From contig NZ_CP137080.1 of assembly GCF_036324365.1 (NCBI RefSeq), forward strand, positions 186,001 through 250,000: DNA of 64,000 nucleotides, in the 5' to 3' direction. Below are positions 7,619-15,297 of the stretch, piece after piece. This DNA is from Microbacterium limosum. Its GTDB lineage: Bacteria > Actinomycetota > Actinomycetes > Actinomycetales > Microbacteriaceae. The first letter of the stretch is position 1. Each line of letters begins with the position of its first letter. The translations under genes and the position numbers were made by a program. The notes under the pieces were generated by a model. It worked only from the letters and a program-made list of their open reading frames with translations, was not told the DNA's origin and made no database searches.

Positions 7619-8650
7619 ATGCCCGGAGCAGAAACGCTCTCCCTAGACGCAGTATCGCTGCTGCTGGTATGGACGGCGATCGCCGTCTACCTGCTGGCCT
7701 TCATCGCTTACACGATCGACCTCGCCCAGCGCGCAGCCCGCACGGGCGCGGCGCACGAGCCGCGGCAGACGCCCGCCCTCGTCGGTGCGTTCGCGTCGAC
7801 GAGAGCGCAGGACCACGATGCCGCGGAGCCGCGCACCGCGCAACACGACCTGCACGCACCCCCTGGGAAGCGAAACCGGCTGCTGTGGGCAAGGATCGGC
7901 ACCGCGCTCACGATCCTCGCTTTCCTGTTGCAGCTCGGCGGCACCGTCGGCCGCGGCATCGCCGCCGAGCGGGTTCCGTGGGCGAACATGTACGAATTCG
8001 CCCTCACCGGGACGCTCCTCATCGTCGCCGTCTATCTGCTGGCGCTTCGCTGGTACGACCTCCGGTTCCTCGGAGCGTTCCTCATCGGCATGGTCGTGCT
8101 GCTGCTGGGCGGGGCCACGATCTCGTACTACGTCGAGGTCGTCCCGCTGATGGACCCGCTCAAGAGCGTCTGGCTGGTCATCCACGTCTTCGTCGCCTCC
8201 CTGGCCACCGCGCTGTTCGCGATCGCCTGCGGCATCTCCATCACCCAGCTCCTGCAAGCCCGCCGGGAACGCCGCGCACAAGCATCGTCGGATGTCGCGG
8301 GCAACATCGGCCCAGGGTTCCTGCGCACTCTTCCCACCGCCGACGTGCTCGAATCTCTCGCCTACCGATTCGCGATCGTCGGCTTCGTGTTCTGGACGTT
8401 CACCCTCATCGCCGGAGCGATCTGGGCCAACGACTCCTGGGGACGCTATTGGGGCTGGGACGTCAAGGAAGTGTGGACGTTCGTGATCTGGGTGATCTAC
8501 GCCGGCTACATCCACGCCCGCGCGACCCGCGGATGGCGCGGCACCCGCTCTGCCTGGCTGTCCATCACCGGGTTCGTCGCGGTGCTGTTCAACTTCACCA
8601 TCGTCAACATGTTCTTCCAGGGACTCCACGCCTACTCAGGACTCACCTGA
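7619..8650 (+). CDS. resC: Cytochrome c synthase subunit ResC (CcsA/CcsB)
   Basis: The protein has 343 residues. I chose ATG 7619 because AAGGAG lies 7 bases upstream; ATG 7601 would overlap the resB stop and add six residues. About eight membrane segments are visible. The tryptophan-rich heme-binding WWD block appears as WGRYWGWDVKEVWTFVIW (about residues 272-289), flanked by conserved His residues such as those in VIHVFVASL and YIHARATRGW. ResC binds and presents heme to apocytochrome c together with ResB. It ends the tlpA-ccdA-resB-resC operon. Confidence 0.92.
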   Translation: MPGAETLSLDAVSLLLVWTAIAVYLLAFIAYTIDLAQRAARTGAAHEPRQTPALVGAFASTRAQDHDAAEPRTAQHDLHAPPGKRNRLLWARIGTALTILAFLLQLGGTVGRGIAAERVPWANMYEFALTGTLLIVAVYLLALRWYDLRFLGAFLIGMVVLLLGGATISYYVEVVPLMDPLKSVWLVIHVFVASLATALFAIACGISITQLLQARRERRAQASSDVAGNIGPGFLRTLPTADVLESLAYRFAIVGFVFWTFTLIAGAIWANDSWGRYWGWDVKEVWTFVIWVIYAGYIHARATRGWRGTRSAWLSITGFVAVLFNFTIVNMFFQGLHAYSGLT

Positions 8651-8717
8651 CCTCGCGGACAGGACCTTCACCGCCCAGGGCAGTGCTGCTGCCGGCACCC
8701 ACGGATTGTAGTCACAC

Positions 8718-10025
8718 ATGCGAATCGGCATCACGAGCAAGAAGACGCTCTTCCTGCGCCACCTGCGTATGGCGGGCCTCTCGGCACTGCTGGTCTACCT
8801 GTTCTACTCGTCGTATTCGGCTTGGGGGGTTCAACCGGCGCTGTGGCCCGACTGGGGCGAGGACCATCCCTTCTGGCGGGCGTGGGCACATGCCGCGTTC
8901 GTGCTCTTGTTCTTCGCGCTGATCCTGTCACCAGCCTCGACTCTCTGGAAGCCTGTGCAGCGTCTCTTGCCTTGGAGGCGGGAACTGGGGATCTGGTTCG
9001 CGGTGCTGGCGCTGGGTCACGGGTATGCCATCTGGGACCGTTGGGCGCGGTGGGACGTGGGCACGCTCTTCGGGTTCCAGTACGTCGAGGAACTGGGCAG
9101 CTACATCCTTGCCCGCCCCGAGGTCGGCATCATGAACATGATGGGGCTGGTCATGCTTCCCATGATCATGCTGCTCGCCGTGACCTCCTCCGACAGAGCG
9201 GTGAGCTTCCTCGGTGGATCGTCGTGGAAATGGATTCACAGGAGCTTGGTACACGCGATCTTCTACATCGCGATGCTGCGCGGAGTCTTGTACTTCTTCT
9301 ACTTCTTTCAGACCACTCCGCCCGACTGGCGGGTGTATCCGCCCATCTGGTTCATGTACGTCTTCCTGGGAATGGGTGTCGTGGTGGTCTCGCTCCAAGG
9401 AGCCGCCTTCGCCAAGACGGTGCTCCAGCGGAGGAGTCAGCGGCAGGAGAACGGGATCCTCGCGATTCTCGCGATGTCGGGTGTGGTCGCGATGTTCGTC
9501 GCGCCGATGGCGCTCATGCTCGGGACGGTGGCCTACTTCGACAGCCGCCTCCTCAAGGAGAACCCCACACTCGCCGGACAGGCGCAGGCCCCGCAAGACC
9601 CGCAAGCTCCGGTCCCTGACGAATACGCGCAGAGCTTCGAGATGGTCATCCACGCCGACGGACAGGACAGCCGCCTCTGGGTAAGGGACCTGGACGACGC
9701 ACCATCCTTCCGATTGACCGCCGAAGTCGGAGGAGCACCGGTTTCGGAACAGATCTACCGGTTCAGCGACCGGACGTTGTATGTCGCCGAGCAAGGACCA
9801 GGCCCAAACCTGACATGGTCGCGGATGGAGGACATGGATCCAGAAGACATCGGTCTCCCGCAGATGATCTTGGAGCCAGCCGTTTGGGCTGCGCAGTACG
9901 GACCCGGGGAACACCGGATCCCGGTTGCCGAGGGAGAACTGCAGGTCACCATCCACAGCGTGGACGAGCCCATCGCCGACGCCGTCTTCGAGATCCCCGA
10001 GGACGCAGACCCGGTGCCGAGGTGA
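8718..10025 (+). CDS. Ferric reductase-like transmembrane protein
   Basis: The protein has 435 residues. Six or more membrane segments occupy about residues 15-275. Paired His in LGHGYAIWDRW (about 96) and WIHRSLVHAIFYIAM (about 174-181) fit the heme-binding helices of the ferric reductase/MsrQ-type cytochrome b fold. The last 150 residues are polar, predicted beta-rich and outside the membrane, with no FAD/NAD domain. It may pass electrons from the membrane to a metal or an envelope protein. It lies 67 bases after resC on the same strand. Substrate is unknown. Confidence 0.7.
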   Translation: MRIGITSKKTLFLRHLRMAGLSALLVYLFYSSYSAWGVQPALWPDWGEDHPFWRAWAHAAFVLLFFALILSPASTLWKPVQRLLPWRRELGIWFAVLALGHGYAIWDRWARWDVGTLFGFQYVEELGSYILARPEVGIMNMMGLVMLPMIMLLAVTSSDRAVSFLGGSSWKWIHRSLVHAIFYIAMLRGVLYFFYFFQTTPPDWRVYPPIWFMYVFLGMGVVVVSLQGAAFAKTVLQRRSQRQENGILAILAMSGVVAMFVAPMALMLGTVAYFDSRLLKENPTLAGQAQAPQDPQAPVPDEYAQSFEMVIHADGQDSRLWVRDLDDAPSFRLTAEVGGAPVSEQIYRFSDRTLYVAEQGPGPNLTWSRMEDMDPEDIGLPQMILEPAVWAAQYGPGEHRIPVAEGELQVTIHSVDEPIADAVFEIPEDADPVPR

Positions 10026-10104
10026 GCCCCACCCCTCTGTCGGGAGCCGCCCCGCGACGACGCTGCCATCCGCTTTGCTGAGCCCTCTGGCGCGGTCGGG
10101 GACG

Positions 10105-10134
10105 CCGGTGCGATGGTCAAGGAGTTCGCACCGG
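10105..10134. terminator. Hairpin between convergent genes
   Basis: CCGGTGCGA at 10105-10113 and TCGCACCGG at 10126-10134 form a perfect 9-bp stem with a 12-nt loop. It sits between the converging ferric reductase-like and PIN toxin genes. There is no T tract. Confidence 0.45.
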
Positions 10135-10153
10135 CCCCGCGGTAGGTCCACTG

Positions 10154-10546
10154 CTAGACGGCGACGTCGAGGCCGGGTAGGTCGCTGAAGCGTGCCTTGA
10201 GGTCGAGGGAGACGACCTGACGGCCGGTCTGTCGTGCGTGCGCAGCGATGATGAGGTCGTGGGCGCCGCGCGGGCTTCCCGCGCGCCGGACGTAGTCGAG
10301 CAGTGCCGCGTGTTCTGCTGCCGTAGCTCTCGTGTACGGCAGGACTTCGATCGTCTCCTCGACGTCGTGGACGAACTGCTCGCGCGCCTGCCGGCGAGTC
10401 GCGTCCGCGGCCAGGACGCCGTGCCGCAGCTCGGCGAGCGTGATCGCCGAGATGGCGAGGTCGTCGGACTCCGAGACCGGCCAGGCACCCGGCCCTTGCC
10501 GATCGAGCTGGATCAGGGCGTTGGTGTCGAGGATCAGTCGCGCCAC
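10154..10546 (-). CDS. vapC: VapC-type PIN-domain toxin
   Basis: The protein has 130 residues and a GTG start at 10546, overlapping the antitoxin gene by 13 bases. PIN-domain acidic residues are visible: the first Asp in LILDTNALIQL (about 6), Glu in ITLAELRHGV (about 41) and Asp in GAHDLIIAAHAR (about 98), with a final Asp in VVSLDLKARF. PIN toxins are Mg-dependent ribonucleases that cut tRNA or rRNA and are held by their partner antitoxin. In a genomic island the pair probably stabilises the element. Confidence 0.88.
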   Translation of the reverse strand: MARLILDTNALIQLDRQGPGAWPVSESDDLAISAITLAELRHGVLAADATRRQAREQFVHDVEETIEVLPYTRATAAEHAALLDYVRRAGSPRGAHDLIIAAHARQTGRQVVSLDLKARFSDLPGLDVAV

Positions 10547-10791
10547 GGGTCGGACGCGTCCACGGCCAGGAGCTCGCGCGCGCTCACGGCGTCGGCGGCG
10601 AAGTCGTCGTCGAGCGGCGGGCGTCCGGCGCGGCGGGCGAGGAAGCCGGCGATCGTGCGGCTGGCGGCCGGCACGATCCGGGCGATCACCCTGCCGTCGC
10701 GCACGACGGTGTACTCCTCGCCGTCGTGCTCGACGTGGTCGAGCAGCGCGGAGAACCCCCGGGAGGCGTCTCGTGCGGAAACGGTGGTCAT
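10534..10791 (-). CDS. vapB: Phd/YefM-family antitoxin
   Basis: The protein has 85 residues. The N-terminal half (VSARDASRGFSALLDHVE, then EEYTVVRDGRVIARIVP) is a Phd/YefM fold for DNA binding and dimerisation. The C-terminal tail (DDFAADAVSARELLAVDA) would wrap the toxin. It precedes and overlaps the PIN toxin gene. A palindrome directly upstream (10809-10821) is the likely operator for repression by the toxin-antitoxin complex. Confidence 0.85.
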   Translation of the reverse strand: MTTVSARDASRGFSALLDHVEHDGEEYTVVRDGRVIARIVPAASRTIAGFLARRAGRPPLDDDFAADAVSARELLAVDASDPWRD

Positions 10792-10799
10792 GACAGCAA

Positions 10800-10821
10800 T
10801 GATACACCCGTGTCAGACACG
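10800..10821 (-). promoter_or_regulatory. Toxin-antitoxin promoter and operator
   Basis: CGTGTCAGACACG (10809-10821) is a perfect palindrome around a central A. On the reverse strand it is followed by GTGTATCAT, whose TATCAT (10799-10804) resembles a -10 box close to the antitoxin ATG at 10791. That suggests a short or absent leader and repression by the TA complex. Confidence 0.55.
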
Positions 10822-10861
10822 TCAGACATAGGTGGGGCGCGTGCCTGCTTGGCGTCGGGTT

Positions 10862-11881
10862 TCATGGTCGGTCGGCGATCCTGCGTGCGATGATCGTGGC
10901 GTCCCGCGATACCTTGTCGAGCGTGTCGGCGCCGGGTCTGCTGTACCGGGGGATGCCCGCGACGAACAGCCCGGGCATGGCTGTGGACGGGAATCGTGCC
11001 GGTGTGGTGCGCACGGGGTCGGGGAGCCAGTCGTCTGCGGGCTCGAAGCCGGTAGCGAGGACCACCGAACGGGGGGCGATGCGCGTGCTGTCGGCCAGCA
11101 TCACGGTCACGGAGTCGGCAGCGGTCACCGCCGGCGTTACGCGAACGCCGGCGCGACGCAGCTTCTGGTAGCTGTCGCCGAATACGGGCTCGGGTCGCCG
11201 TCGACGCAACCACGCCCGTGCGCTTCCTTCGGCGGGGAAGGCAGTCAACGGCAGTTGGCCGCGGTGGGCGCGTACCGAGAGCGTGACCGTGTGGGATCCG
11301 AGAAGATCCCGGGCGATCTGAACGCCGCTGTTTCCTCCGCCCACGATCAGCACGTCACCAGGGGGTATCTGGCGCGGGTACCGGTAGTCGCCGCTGTGCA
11401 TCATCGCCCCGGGTAGCTGCAGCGAGGCCGCCCACGCGGGTACGCGTGGGTGAGCGGCCGCGCCTGTGGCGCAGACGACGTTGCGGGTCTGCACGTCGCC
11501 GACGGTGGTGGACAGCTGCAGGGTCGGGCCCGTCCCGCGGCGTTCCACGCTGATCGCTCGTACGTCCCAGACCGGCTTCACGCCTAGCTGCCTCTGAACG
11601 TCATCGAGGTAGTCGGCGATCTCATCGCCGCGTAGGTGCCGTGCCGGGTCGCCGGGTATGCGGTGGTGAGGGAGCGCACTGTGGGCGGCGTCGCTGAGCA
11701 GGGTCAGCGAGTGCCAGCGTGACGACCAGCTCCGCTGCCCCGCGGGGGCGGCGTCGATCATGACGAAGTCTTGCTGTGGCCGCAGTCCTTGCCCGATCAG
11801 CGCGGCGGCGACGGCCAGTCCCGACTGTCCGGCGCCGACGATGATCGCCCGCCGATGGGACAGCCCCGCCGGCATCATCAC
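10862..11881 (-). CDS. CzcO-like FAD-dependent oxidoreductase
   Basis: The protein has 339 residues (GTG 11881, or ATG 11878). A first dinucleotide motif for FAD lies near the start (AIIVGAGQSGLAVAAALIG), a second for NADPH near the middle (VLIVGGGNSGVQIARDLLG), and VLATGFEPADDW is the typical ATG-x-x motif. This is the short flavin-containing monooxygenase group called CzcO in metal-resistance loci. The substrate is unknown and may be an organic compound rather than a metal. It runs convergent to the copper array's last gene only in the sense of sharing the reverse strand about 200 bases downstream of it. Confidence 0.75.
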   Translation of the reverse strand: MMMPAGLSHRRAIIVGAGQSGLAVAAALIGQGLRPQQDFVMIDAAPAGQRSWSSRWHSLTLLSDAAHSALPHHRIPGDPARHLRGDEIADYLDDVQRQLGVKPVWDVRAISVERRGTGPTLQLSTTVGDVQTRNVVCATGAAAHPRVPAWAASLQLPGAMMHSGDYRYPRQIPPGDVLIVGGGNSGVQIARDLLGSHTVTLSVRAHRGQLPLTAFPAEGSARAWLRRRRPEPVFGDSYQKLRRAGVRVTPAVTAADSVTVMLADSTRIAPRSVVLATGFEPADDWLPDPVRTTPARFPSTAMPGLFVAGIPRYSRPGADTLDKVSRDATIIARRIADRP

Positions 11882-11994
11882 TCACCCCCTCGTGTGAGGC
11901 TCGGACGATCGCCGGGCGTGAGCTGCGCGTCGATCTGGCGCGGCACGGCGGCTGCGCGGACGAGGGCGGCTGTGGCCGCAGGAACAAGGGTCAT
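11878..11994 (-). CDS. Possible 38-residue leader peptide
   Basis: A short frame starts at ATG 11994 with GGAG about 10 bases upstream and ends at TGA 11878-11880, overlapping the start of the flavoprotein gene. The product (starting MTLVPAATAALVRAAAVP) is Ala-rich with an amphipathic start. It could be a coupling peptide or a truncated gene start. Only spacing and overlap support it. Confidence 0.25.
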   Translation of the reverse strand: MTLVPAATAALVRAAAVPRQIDAQLTPGDRPSLTRGGE

Positions 11995-12082
11995 CAAGGG
12001 AGGTCTCCAAACACATCACCGGGCACGAACGCAATCCACCGAGGTGGGTGGACGCCGGATAGGACGGCGCCCGCTCCGGTGG

Positions 12083-12547
12083 TCAGGTTCGGGAGATCGA
12101 CAGCTGCGTCAGCGTCAGCGCCGATCGCCGAGACGACGTCGCAGGTGGCGCCTGGACGGGTGTGGGGGACGTGGGCGCCGTCACGAGTTGTCGCCGGCGG
12201 GGCGGGGCGGCCAGGCGAGCCAGGGCGATCAGAGCGGCCCCTGCCCAGACCGCGAAGAAGCATGCCGCCAGGTGGCCGGCGTCCGTTCCCGCGTCGCTTT
12301 GTGCCGGCAGCGCGGCCGGGTGCCCCGCCGGCGCATCCTCCCCCGCTGCCTGCGCGTGTGTGGTCGCCACGGAGGAGATCGCGGCGACCGGATGCGAATC
12401 CGCCGTGCCCCGGGTGTCGCCGTGCGATGCGGACCACGCGGTGACCGCGAGCAGCAGCACCAGCACGGCCCGGGCGACAGGCCGCATCCGCGGCAGGCTG
12501 CGGCCCGAAGCCCCGAGAGCGGCCGCCCACGACGCCCGCGCCGTCAC
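12083..12547 (-). CDS. DUF6153-like small membrane protein, second copy
   Basis: The protein has 154 residues and starts at GTG 12547, overlapping the lnt stop (GTGA). It has an N-terminal membrane segment (AVLVLLLAVTAWS), a polar outside loop with scattered His and Asp, a second segment (AACFFAVWAGAALIALARL) and a basic tail ending LTLTQLSISRT. The layout and terminal SRT match the proteins at 3308-3778 and 23574-24056. It is the last gene of the lgt-lnt part of the reverse-strand array. Function unknown. Confidence 0.65.
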   Translation of the reverse strand: MTARASWAAALGASGRSLPRMRPVARAVLVLLLAVTAWSASHGDTRGTADSHPVAAISSVATTHAQAAGEDAPAGHPAALPAQSDAGTDAGHLAACFFAVWAGAALIALARLAAPPRRRQLVTAPTSPTPVQAPPATSSRRSALTLTQLSISRT

Positions 12548-14151
12548 GATCCCGCCCCAGCGCCTGCCGGCGTGAGCGCCGGCTCGTCGGTCGCGCGAGA
12601 ACGCGTGACCCTGCTGAGCACGCCCGTGAGGGCCAGGGCACCGATACCGCCCCACAGGATGATCCCGGCCAGCACAGGGCCGAGCAGGACACCGGGGGTG
12701 GTTCCGGTGCGAAGCTCCACGTCGGCGACCAGCGCGCCCGCGGTCCCGGCGGGCAGGGAGTCGACGGTGGTGCCGTCGGGCGCGATGATCTGGCTGGTGC
12801 CGACAGTGGAGACGTTCACGACGCTGCGGCCGGTCTCGATCGCTCGCATCCGGGCGAACGCGAGCTGCTGCAGGTTCTCGTCGGTGTCGCGGAAGTCGGC
12901 GTTGTTGGTCTGGAACACCAGCACCTGGGCGCCCGCCCGGACGCTCTCGGCGATCACGTCGTCGTAGATCACGTCGAAGCAGATCGCCAGCCCCACCGGC
13001 GTCCCGTCGACGATCACCACGGGAGGGTCGGTGCCGTGCGTGTACTCCCGCTGGATGAGCCCCACCAGATCGGGGGCGAGGGCGTTGTAGAACTCCCGGT
13101 CGGGCACATACTCCCCGAACGGGACCGGGTGGCGCTTCGCGTGCGTCTGCACGTCGGCGCGACGCGGCGCGGCAGCCCCGGTCGGCAGGTCCCAGAGGAA
13201 CGAGGTGTTGTAGGCATCGTCGCCGACGACCGTGGCGGCGTTGGCCAGCAGCGGCGCGCCGGCCCGCTCCGCGACCCCGGTGAGCTCACGGGCCAGGCGG
13301 GCGTCCTGGAACGGGTCGCCGTCCAGTCCCTCCGGCCACACCAGCAGATCGAGGTCCTCCCCCTCCACCGCGATGCTCGCCTCAGCCTGCGCGCGTGCGA
13401 TCGCACCCGGTTCGCGTTCGTCGAAGTAGCCGGAGGGTCCGTTGCCCTGCACCGCGCCGATCCGCATCGTTCCCGACCCCGTCGTCGGGAACGCCGGCAC
13501 GAGCATCAGGATGCCGGCGATCACCACGGGAAGCGCTGCCGATGCCGTCCGCCGCCATCCCGACACGCGCACCCACTCGATCGTCACGGCGACCGCGAAC
13601 ACGATCGCGAAGCTCAGCCCGCTCACCCCGGCCCAGGAGGAGATGGTCGCGACGGGGCTCTCCGCCTGCGTCATCCCCAGCCGCGCCCACGGGAACCCGC
13701 CGTACGGCCACGCCCCCATCAGGATCTCCCGGCCCGTCCACAGCGCCGCCAGCAGCAGCGGCAGCAGCAGCATCCGCCCCGTCCGGCCCGGGGCGATGCG
13801 CGGCATCCACCGGTAGGCGAGGGTCAGCGGGATCACCCCGACCGCGGTGAGCGCAGCCTGCACGACGGTCAACGCCAGCCACGGCACCGGCCCGAGGTAG
13901 CGGGAGGTCCACGACACCAGCAGCGCGAAGAACACCGCCCCGAAGACCGCGCCGACGCCGAGGGCGCCCGCTGCGCTGCGTCCGATCAGCGCGCACAACA
14001 GCAGCCCGGCAGCGATCGGCGCGGCCACCCACACCCCGGCCTGCGGGTAGGCAAGGTCCATCAGCAACCCGGCCCCGGCTGCGACCGCGAGCGCCGCCCA
14101 CAACGGCAGCAGCGGGAAGAGCTGCCGGGGTGTGTCTGTGCGCGAGGTCAT
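12544..14151 (-). CDS. lnt: Apolipoprotein N-acyltransferase
   Basis: The protein has 535 residues. Six or more N-terminal membrane segments (1-210) precede a nitrilase-type domain with the expected catalytic residues: Glu in LLVWPEGLDGDPF (about 275), Lys in THAKRHPVPFGEYVP (about 340) and Cys in GLAICFDVIYD (about 396). Lnt adds the third acyl chain to the N-terminal Cys of lipoproteins on the outer face of the membrane. The final membrane segment is present near 500. Island location beside lgt and lipoprotein genes suggests it serves imported copper lipoproteins; actinobacteria normally have a chromosomal Lnt as well. Confidence 0.9.
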   Translation of the reverse strand: MTSRTDTPRQLFPLLPLWAALAVAAGAGLLMDLAYPQAGVWVAAPIAAGLLLCALIGRSAAGALGVGAVFGAVFFALLVSWTSRYLGPVPWLALTVVQAALTAVGVIPLTLAYRWMPRIAPGRTGRMLLLPLLLAALWTGREILMGAWPYGGFPWARLGMTQAESPVATISSWAGVSGLSFAIVFAVAVTIEWVRVSGWRRTASAALPVVIAGILMLVPAFPTTGSGTMRIGAVQGNGPSGYFDEREPGAIARAQAEASIAVEGEDLDLLVWPEGLDGDPFQDARLARELTGVAERAGAPLLANAATVVGDDAYNTSFLWDLPTGAAAPRRADVQTHAKRHPVPFGEYVPDREFYNALAPDLVGLIQREYTHGTDPPVVIVDGTPVGLAICFDVIYDDVIAESVRAGAQVLVFQTNNADFRDTDENLQQLAFARMRAIETGRSVVNVSTVGTSQIIAPDGTTVDSLPAGTAGALVADVELRTGTTPGVLLGPVLAGIILWGGIGALALTGVLSRVTRSRATDEPALTPAGAGAGS

Positions 14152-14152
14152 G

Positions 14153-14398
14153 TCAGGTGGGTTTGCGGCTGGCCAGGACCGCGCCGGCGATCACCAACAG
14201 CGCGCCCATCGGATACCCGGCCGCCAGGTCGATCCAGCCCTCGGGCTGCCCCGGGCCGAACGCCTCGATGTGGGCGAGCCAGTGCACCACGACGATGAGG
14301 GCACCGACAGCCATGATCGCCTGCCCGGCCCGCAGGTACCGGCGACGACGACGGTACCTCGCGGCCGGATCGGGGTCGGGTCGTGGACGACGTGTCAT
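14153..14398 (-). CDS. Small two-segment membrane protein
   Basis: The protein has 81 residues: an Arg-rich start (YRRRRRYLRAGQ) followed by two membrane segments (AIMAVGALIVVVHWLAHI and GALLVIAGAVLAS) joined by a short loop. It starts by ATGA overlap with the lgt stop, and lnt starts one base after its own stop. Its place between lgt and lnt suggests a link with lipoprotein processing. No family name is certain. Confidence 0.65.
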   Translation of the reverse strand: MTRRPRPDPDPAARYRRRRRYLRAGQAIMAVGALIVVVHWLAHIEAFGPGQPEGWIDLAAGYPMGALLVIAGAVLASRKPT

Positions 14399-15297
14399 CC
14401 GGGTGCTCCTTCCCGTACGTCGATAGGTGGCCCCGGCACCGTCGCGCCAGGGGTGGGAGCGCGTCCGGGCAGGTACGGCGACGGTTCCGGTTCCGGGTGG
14501 CGGCGGGACTGCACGACGATCAGCGCGACGCCGGCGACGGCGATGAGGGCGGCCATCAGCAGGTTGACCTTCACACCCCACAGCAGCAGCCCGGTCGGAT
14601 CCAGGCGCAGCGCCTCGAGCCAGGCGCGGCCGGTGCCGTAGACGATCAGGTACGCGCCGAGCGCCTTGCCCCACCGCAACGGCACTCTGCGTTCGATCAG
14701 CAGGATCGCGGCCGCACCGGCGAGGTTCCACAGCATCTCGTACAGGAACAGCGGGTGGAACAGGGTGTCCGGGGGCAGCCCGGGCGGGAAGGCGTGGTTC
14801 GCGGGGTCGATCTGCAGCCCCCACGGCAACGTGGTGGGGGCGCCGAACAACTCCTGGTTGACGTAGTTGCCCCACCTGCCGATCGCCTGCGCGATCAGCA
14901 GCCCGGGCGCGAGGGCGTCCGCGAACGAGAGGAACCGGATGCCGGCACGCCGGCACGCGAGCCACGCGGCGACGCTGCCGGCGAGGATCGCTCCGAAGAT
15001 CGCCAGACCGCCCTCCCACACGTACAGCACCCGCCACAGGTCCGCGCCCTCGTAGAAGTAGTCCGCGGGGTGGGTGAGCACGTGGTAGAGCCGGCCGCCG
15101 ACGATCCCGGCCGGAACCGCCCACAGGGCGACGTCGACCACGACACCCGCTGGTGCGCCGCGCTGCCGCAGCCGGTGGGAGGTGAGCCAGACGGCGATCA
15201 CGATCCCGGCGATGATGAACACCGCGTAGAAGCGGATCGTGAACGGCCCCACCGCGAACCCGGTGACGTCCGGGCTGGGGATGAACGCGCCGATCAT
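14395..15297 (-). CDS. lgt: Prolipoprotein diacylglyceryl transferase
   Basis: The protein has 300 residues and about seven membrane segments. The Lgt signature is clear: AIGRWGNYVNQELFG (about 146-160) contains the essential Arg, Asn and Glu, and WEGGLAIFGAILAG matches the HGGL block with Glu for His. Lgt moves diacylglyceryl from phosphatidylglycerol to the lipobox Cys of prolipoproteins. It overlaps the multicopper oxidase gene by ATGA, which ties lipidation to that lipoprotein. It is probably a second, accessory copy. Confidence 0.92.
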   Translation of the reverse strand: MIGAFIPSPDVTGFAVGPFTIRFYAVFIIAGIVIAVWLTSHRLRQRGAPAGVVVDVALWAVPAGIVGGRLYHVLTHPADYFYEGADLWRVLYVWEGGLAIFGAILAGSVAAWLACRRAGIRFLSFADALAPGLLIAQAIGRWGNYVNQELFGAPTTLPWGLQIDPANHAFPPGLPPDTLFHPLFLYEMLWNLAGAAAILLIERRVPLRWGKALGAYLIVYGTGRAWLEALRLDPTGLLLWGVKVNLLMAALIAVAGVALIVVQSRRHPEPEPSPYLPGRAPTPGATVPGPPIDVREGAPG

